This document shows, piece after piece, positions 57,769-64,000 of a DNA stretch of 64,000 bases. The notes under the pieces are model-generated. The model did not search any database, was not told where the DNA came from, and saw only the letters and a program-made list of their open reading frames with translations. The first letter of the stretch is position 1. Every line of letters begins with the position of its first letter. Location of the stretch: NCBI GenBank assembly GCA_018350325.1, contig JAEVLN010000002.1:3374295-3438294 (forward strand), written 5' to 3'. The stretch comes from Globodera rostochiensis. Lineage: Eukaryota > Nematoda > Chromadorea > Rhabditida > Heteroderidae. The position numbers and the translations under genes were made by a program.

Positions 57769-59537
57769 ATGAGCAATGTTTTTGCAAGAGATGGGCTTTC
57801 AGCCTGCAAAAAAGCATGGAGAACGAAAATGTATGCGCACATTTATTGATTACTTCGTGTCTAACCAAATAATTGGCTGTCGCCTTTTTCTCAGTTCGAA
57901 AGGCATTTCCGTTTGGCCGTGCAGTCGATCACCCCTGACGACTACGAGAAGGTACGTCAATACCGGCACAGAGAGGACTCTCTCGCGACTTTGGCCGGTC
58001 GCCTCTTCCTTCGCAAGGCCGTCCAATGCCTTTGCGGAGTCGGTTGGGCCGATGTTGAAGTTTCCCGGACGGAACGCGGAAAGCCTTTCATTGTTCGACC
58101 GGAAGACCTTTCCGTCGGGCTGAATGTGTCGCACCAGGTTTGTTGCGGACGAAAAACGTTTTCCGTTAAAATATTTATATCTTCGAAACTGGACAAATTT
58201 TATAACACTCGATTCGTCTCAATGAGCTAATTTGTAAGCACCCAAGGGACGGGAATGCCTTGCTCGAACCCGAATTCGAACAAGTTTGTCGAAAAATCAA
58301 AATTTTTCAAAATAAATAACAGGGATCAGATTCGGATTAACGCCCTCGAATACCCACTAGAACAATTTTGTTTTTATTTTTTTCCAAAAATGGTGGGACA
58401 AAGCACACTATTACCGATTAAACGTCAGAAAAAGATGTTCGGCTAACTGGGTACTTTCCAATATGACTTTGATGAGACAATTTTTTGTTTGTTTATTTAG
58501 GGTGACTACACTGTTTTTGCGAGCAGTTGCACTAATCAAGTGGGCGTGGATGTTATGCGGTTGGACATGTGCAGTGGGATTTTACCGTTTTTGTCCTTTC
58601 GAAACTGCGCAAAATAATTAAGGAGGAAACAAAACAGCAAATGAATACATCAATTCCATGGTTATTTGTACAAAATGATTATTTTTAACTGCACATTTAG
58701 GCAAAATCTGCTTCAGCGCGAGAACTTCGTACAATGCGCAGCCAACCGACCGAACAAATGAAAATGACTGTTTTCTATCGATATTGGGTTTGTTGTTCGG
58801 ATAAGGACCCAACCATCTTTTAATTTGAATTTAAATAATGAGTTATCGCAGGGTTTGGTGCATTTAATCGCTTTAAAGGACAAAAAACGCGAAATATGTT
58901 GAGAAGGATTTTCCATAAACCCACTTTTTGAATATGAACAGTTCCAAACTTTATTGTTGTTTTTAGTGTCTCAAAGAGGCGATTATGAAAGCGACTGGTC
59001 ATGGCCTTGTGAACGATTTGAGTCGCTACGATTTTATCATTGACCCCAGCGAACGCTATAGACAGGGCACATAATGGCGAGCCATCCTTTCAGATAGTTG
59101 CATTCTTTTAAGGCTGCTTCATCACTTCCACAACTTTTACGGAGGATGCCAAACTGCAGCCCCAATGGATTTTTGAAGAGTCATTCGTCGATGCGAATCA
59201 TGTGGCCGCGGTTTGCAGGGAGGTACGTGTGGATACAGGCCCATTAAACTCAACGAGAATTTGAGGGAGTTTTGCGGTTTTGCAACTTTAATAGAAGATC
59301 CATAGTTTGCCAATTAAAAAATCTGATTTTTGAATAAAACACCAAATTTAAAAGAATTGCGTTCAGAAGGCGCTTCCTGCGGCTTGTACTTTCAACAAAG
59401 ACCCGTGCGCTAAAATTTTCTTCTCAAAAGTTGACTTTGACTTTTTGTTGGGCGATGCTTCACTCCTCAACCCTTTGCCTGACGGTGCCGCGTCAGAGTA
59501 CAACAACTTTATGGAAAAACCACGGAAGAAATTTTGA
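57769..59537 (+). CDS. AASDHPPT: L-aminoadipate-semialdehyde dehydrogenase phosphopantetheinyl transferase-like protein
   Basis: This enzyme attaches 4'-phosphopantetheine to carrier proteins such as fatty acid synthase ACP. Exon segments in order are KRWAFSLQKSMENEN, FERHFRLAVQSITPDDYEK, LATLAGRLFLRKAVQ, VSRTERGKPFI and GLNVSHQ, then GDYTVFASSCTNQVGVDVM, RGNKTANEYINSM, ARELRTMRSQPTEQMKMTV, FYRYW, CLKEAIMKATGHGLVNDLSR, WIFEESFVDANHVAAVCRE and FFSKVDFDFLLGDASLLNP, stop 59535-59537. The Mg/CoA residues of the family, VGVDVM and YRYW-(C/A)LKEA, are present. In the first exon the matching frame lacks a start: the ATG at 57769 is in a frame offset by one base, on the other side of a T5 run (57779-57783). 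A TATTTAG acceptor lies 5 bp before that ATG. Confidence 0.88.
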
Positions 59538-61249
59538 AGATGAAATGAAGGTCAACGAATTCTGAGATTTGTCAAAATTGCATCAAATTTCAACTTGAAT
59601 ACATTTTTTGGTTATGTATAATAGAAGCAGGCACGTAGCCAGGGCCCGGCTGGGCGCGTGCCCCGCCCCCTCCCCCTTTAGACCAATGGTAACCAGCTAG
59701 TAAATAAAAACGGTTTTTGAAAATTTAGATTTTCGAAAAATCATAGATGTTGCAACCATAGATTAGATGGTCATTTTTTAAAATTTGGTCTAAAAACTTT
59801 CATCCGGGTTTCGAGGGTGCTGATCAGAATCTAACACTTGTCAAAACTTTTTCATTAAGTATTGATTTTCGGTGATAGATATGAAGTAAAGCTGGTTGCG
59901 GTACTTTGGCTGCTATTTTCCACTTTACTGTCTAACTTTTTCCCTTATCAGGCTTTGGTGTTTAAAAAAAGACGTTTTTCCTTAATATTTAAAAATTTAA
60001 ACCGGTTTTAAAACCGCTTTAAATGCTCAATTTTGATTTTCAATTGACGAATTCGTAATGCATCAAATGACCTATTTTCAAATAATTTTTTTAAAAAATA
60101 TTTTAAAAAATGTTGACCAAAAGGGTCCCAACAAATTGAGTCAAATTTCGGCGACGCCTATCGGCACCCCCTCCCCCAGAAACCACTAGCCTGTTAGGGA
60201 GTAAAACAATGTGTGTTTCTTCCACCCCTTTCTCAAATTTCCCGGGAAACCGTTTTTTTTTTTGCTTTAAAAATTTAGAAAGCATAGCTGGGTAGCAAAT
60301 GGGAAGAAGGCCAAAAGAAATTATGTAACGCATGAACATATGATAAAGTGGCGGAGGAGTGTTCGACCGCCGAGGAATCGTCGCTTCTTTAGCTTTTGCT
60401 GTCTGCGATTGGCGAGTTTGTCGGTCTGTGTTGGGTTGGTGCTGCCTTAACGTGTCCGAATGGGTTAGCAGGTTGTTGTGGTGTAAGTGAGGAACAGAGG
60501 GGGCAGGCGACCGGTGGATGCGAGCGAAGGCAGCGACCGGTGGGTGGCAGGACGCAAAAAGCGCGGTGGAAGACGACATTAAGTTTTTGTGGAAGAGAAA
60601 GAGGGGAGAGCGGAGACGGAGGACCGGTGTGTGGGGGAGGGGGGGGGGGTAGACTAGCGGGGAGAGGAAAGAAAGAAGAGGCAGTACATACAGAGTGGCG
60701 GTTGTTACGCGAGTGAGTGCAACGACGCTGGGGGGGGGGGAGGCTGGATGTATTGATATTGGGGAGGGTGGGTGAGGTGTGCTTGCTGCTGCTGATGGAT
60801 GGGCGGATGAATAAATGAATGAATGTCGGGTTTTGGCTGGAGAGTGAAGGTGAGTGTTGGTTGGTGTTTTTCTCCAACCCCTCCCCTTTCTTTCTTCGAC
60901 CCATCCGATCTGATCCGTCCCCCCCGCCACACCCCATTGCTTTATCCGACCATGAATGAATGAGTGATAGATAACTCTCTCTCCGCGTATGTGCCGGCAA
61001 TGATTTTATGTTGGAGATTGTAGGGAAATTATAAATTGAGTCCTCTCCAGTCAATTAGCATATCCAATCTGGTGCAATCCAAAATTCGGAAATCCTGAAT
61101 ATTTCCAAAAATTCATTCCCAGGAAAGCGTTGAGATTCTTTTTTTTTTAGAATTTCAGGTTCCTAATAAATAATCTTTATTTGGCTAGATATCGCATTTT
61201 CGAATTTACATAGAATGCTTCTTCTGCCCAATATTCTGCCTACTTAGCA
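59538..61249. other. Intergenic region
   Basis: Contains a copy of the GC-rich hairpin repeat (60148-60168, with its flank TTGAGTCAAATTTCG), a G-run near 60640 and a G10 near 60730. Open frames on both strands at 60100-61050 are Pro/His-rich low complexity and have no splice or domain support. Confidence 0.4.
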
Positions 61250-64000
61250 ATGATTTCGCGAGGTAAGCTTTTCAAATGCTAGAAGCCCTTAGCAGAACAA
61301 CTCTTAACATTAACACCTTCCATTCGTATTTTCTTAACTTTTTTTTTTGCAGATTTGACTTGTAACGAAAAAATGCCCCCTTTGGACGACGGGGACAGCA
61401 AAACGGTGAGTTTTTATGTGTTTGGCTCACATTTTGGGTTGTCATTTATTTATTATTCTTAATAAAGTGGAATTTGAACTATTCAGACAACACAATCTTT
61501 TCGCTCTTTCAAAGAAAATTTTGATAATAGCAAAAAATGATTCTTTTCTAGGATATGCATCTTATGCGAAATGGTAAGACACTGACTGGCAGATCGTCAT
61601 CTGGGGCTGCCGGGCCGAGACCGTCGACCGAATTTGGCTCGACCGGTTCATTGAATCACATGACGACCGTCCGCGACGTGGTCACCCGGCACTTTAGGAA
61701 CATCAAAGTACCAAAATCTGAAATTTGCGTGTTTTGACCACAACTTTTGAAGCTTAACCCGGCGGTGGATTCCTCTTTGGTCGGTTACTCAAAGTTAGGC
61801 GGTCTTCAATCAATTGGTGGCCATTTCGATGTAATTTCACACAATGCTCAACATCAGCGCCAAGTGATGTTCAGCAAACAAGGTAATGCTGCCTGCACAC
61901 GGGTTATAAAAATAGAGAAAAGCGTAAAATTCACTAAAAACGCTTTATTGACAAGCATAGGGGTTTATTCAGAGAGGAGAGCGGCTACTTTGGTTACAAC
62001 TCCACGAAATGCTAAAGAAAATTTCAGATTGTAATGGTTGTATGCCAACGGTAAATTATAACCATAACATGAGCGCAGCGCCGACTGTCTCAGCAAGTCA
62101 TTCGTCGGAAGATTCTTCGCGACATGCGCTCCTTTCACCCTCCTCGACGTCATCGTCCACCACGACTTCGCCGTCCTCTTGCAATCTCATGGTCACCAAG
62201 CAGATCAATCTCGACAACAATAAATGCGGCCATTTGTCCGCCTCCTCGTTGTCATTGCTGCCGAGTGCCGCCTCTTCTTCCTCGTCATCCATTCTTCATC
62301 CCATCAAATCTGGCGACACCGCCGGATATTATATGAAAACCGTGCCGATGGAGGGAGGCGGCACCGCCGCTTTCCTAACCCCCCCGCTTCCAACGACAAT
62401 TGATCAGCAACAACAACACATCCAACCCGGGTTGACTAACTCGTTCTCAACTTCGGCACAGCATTCGTCGCAGTGGGCCGTTTATCCACCCACTGACCAA
62501 TCCATTCTCAAACACCAGCAGCTGCAACTTTTGGTACTTTCATGTTTTACTCATTTGCCATTTTTACCAAATTTCCCTTTCCCACTTTCCATGGCTCCGT
62601 ACACCCCACCCTGATCATTACCGTTTTAAGTGCCTTATTTACTCCAGAAAAAGAGTGGTGGCAATATGCTCGGCAGAACGGCAGCCGTTGGGATGCTTTC
62701 TTCACTACGAACGCCGCAAAAATTCAGCACAACATCGTCGCAGCAAGATCAACTGAACCAAAGCAATAACCACGGCACTTTCGCGTCAACGATGCCGTCG
62801 TCTTCGTCACCCGTAGGGCCGAATCAACAACAGCAACACACCAGTCCACGACCGAGCATTTTGCGTATGCGCAATTCGATTTTATACAAATAGACGGAAA
62901 GAATAAAAAAGGGCTAACATTTATCGATATCAAGCCCGTGTTGATCAGGAGAGAAGGAGGGGAGACATTGGAAAAAGGGAAAAAAAAGGAAAATTTTCGA
63001 AAATCCCATCCTCGAAAAACTAGTTTATTACGGATGTGTAACCTTTTCAAACTCAAAAAAAAATATATTTTCTTAACTTGGCTATTTTTCTGATTTTAAG
63101 AAACAAAAGAGATGAGGTTGAGAAACAATTTATGCTTTGCTTATCAAAAGGTGGCAATGCGTCGGTGGTGCGTCGTATCGCTGTCGATCGCGACCGTCCC
63201 GCCTCTGTGTCCGGCGCGTCCGTAGTCGACAGTGCCGGCACTGGAACAAACGATCGGCTGACGAACTTCGCGAGTCGGGGGGACGGAGAAATAGGGGAGG
63301 AATCGCCACGAAAGCGTCTCAGAAAGCAGCATTTTGACAACAGTCAGCTGATCGGCGACAAGTTAATGGTCAGTGAGATTTTGCGTACTAAAAATTGCCG
63401 TGATTTTGTGGAAGGTCAAAGAAAAATGGATAGATTTCTATTCTGTTTGGTTACATGTTGAAAAATTCTCCAAACTTTGAAAAATTAGATGGAGGTGAGG
63501 CCGAACGATCGCTTTGCACAGTCGGCATCGGCAGGACCTTCACTGACGGGCTGCTGGAGGAATTCTATCGGTTGTGCATCGGCAGAGAGCGCACATCAAC
63601 AGTAAAGAATTATTTTTCAAAAAGTTTTCAAATCTTTCCTTTTAAAAATCACGTATTTATTTTGCCCTTCACACATACACCACTCACACTTTTGGGGTTG
63701 ACTTGATGATTGGCTGGGTATTTGTCACCACTTCCCCATAAAACTTCAGAGATGCTCTTCCAATGGACCCATTGGCTACCGTCGGCGTTGTCCTCGGCGA
63801 TAAAAATGTCGTTGGCGGCGTGACTACCGAAGGGAAGCGCGAGCAGCAGCCAAAGAAGCGTGGCAGACCGAAAATGAACTGTCGAACTCAGCAGCTGCCG
63901 TTAGCATCAACAAACGCGGCGACGATGTCGGGAAGCAAAAATAACAGCAACAACATTGTTCAGCAATACAATTATACAGCGGAAGACAACGGGAAGCTCC
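61250..64000 (+). CDS. SAP130: SAP130-like Sin3/HDAC co-repressor subunit, 5' part (runs off the window)
   Basis: SAP130 is a subunit of the Sin3 histone deacetylase complex. The model starts at 61250 (MISR, after a TACTTAG acceptor). Exons follow: LTCNEKMPPLDDGDSKT, the block HLMRNGKTLTGRSSSG, VDSSLVGYSKLGGLQSIGG, a Ser/Thr/Gln-rich low-complexity exon (62030-62535), NMLGRTAAVGMLSSLRTPQK and SPRPSILR, EESPRKRLRKQHFDNSQLIG, and ALPMDPLATVGVVLGDKN followed by KKRGRPK. Two short motifs recalled from human SAP130, SPRPSILRKK and SPRKKPRKQQH, appear in the right order, and the low-complexity character fits. KKRGRPK is an AT-hook-like motif not typical of vertebrate SAP130. The diagnostic C-terminal domain lies beyond the window, so this is a moderate call. 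The splice after SPRPSILR is uncertain. Confidence 0.55.

Noticed and set aside
60396..60716. A gene for a Gly/Arg-rich protein
   Set aside because: Open frame over a G-rich low-complexity region, without splice support.
60103..61054. Overlapping Pro/His/Ser-rich minus-strand open frames
   Set aside because: Low-complexity sequence with no domain; neighbouring frames are equally open.
1..64000. Ribosomal RNA genes, prokaryotic operons, viral integrations
   Set aside because: No rRNA-like stretch, no Shine-Dalgarno-linked gene runs, and no reverse transcriptase, integrase or capsid-like frame was seen.

Overview
The window looks like nuclear DNA of a nematode, most likely a plant-parasitic cyst nematode (Heteroderidae, Globodera/Heterodera-like). 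The reasons are small multi-exon genes with short introns and TTTCAG-type acceptors, candidate trans-splice acceptors a few bases before start codons, several GC-AG introns, worm-like orthologues (APP-like, VIP36-like lectin, SEH1), and a fragment of a gene family I know as expanded in cyst nematodes. All gene models were made by reading frames and splice sites by eye. Orthologue names rest on family knowledge, not on a search.

Layout. 1-2.5 kb: a broken cyst-nematode family gene and four transposon-derived elements. 2.97-8.9 kb: BBS7 (+), whose 2.5-kb intron holds a small gene on the opposite strand for a secreted, KR-processed six-cysteine peptide. 9.9-12.0 kb: nucleoporin SEH1 (+). 12.4-13.2 kb: a small Cys-rich membrane protein (+). 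13.4-14.5 kb: a hAT element. 15.06-21.95 kb: a large secreted protein with two VWA domains separated by Glu/Lys repeats (-). 23.2-25.6 kb: a claudin/stargazin-like four-TM protein (-). 26.9-29.1 kb: two hAT elements. 29.6-32.7 kb: a TMEM104-like transporter (-). 33-41.5 kb: gene-free, with a 2.9-kb pyrimidine satellite. 41.5-45.1 kb: APP-like apl-1 (+). 45.8-47.7 kb: repeat elements. 48.2-48.8 kb: a small acidic protein (+). 49.8-53.0 kb: VIP36-like lectin (-). 53.8-59.5 kb: ETFB, TRAP-beta and an AASDHPPT-like phosphopantetheinyl transferase, co-directional and operon-like. 61.25 kb to the end: the 5' part of a SAP130-like co-repressor gene.

Most genes are housekeeping: ciliary BBSome, nuclear pore, ER translocon and cargo lectin, mitochondrial electron transfer, cofactor attachment and chromatin. 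Signalling or adhesion candidates are the APP homologue, the TARP-like protein, the VWA protein and the nested peptide.

The non-coding DNA is packed with non-autonomous DNA transposons. I delimited nine hAT-like elements by exact 8-bp target duplications, and five foldback/MULE-like elements, most with exact 9-bp duplications and several with terminal repeats built from short tandem units. Two short sequence modules recur across otherwise different elements. The nested peptide gene is the best candidate for an undescribed functional unit; the shared transposon modules are the best candidate for an undescribed repeat system.
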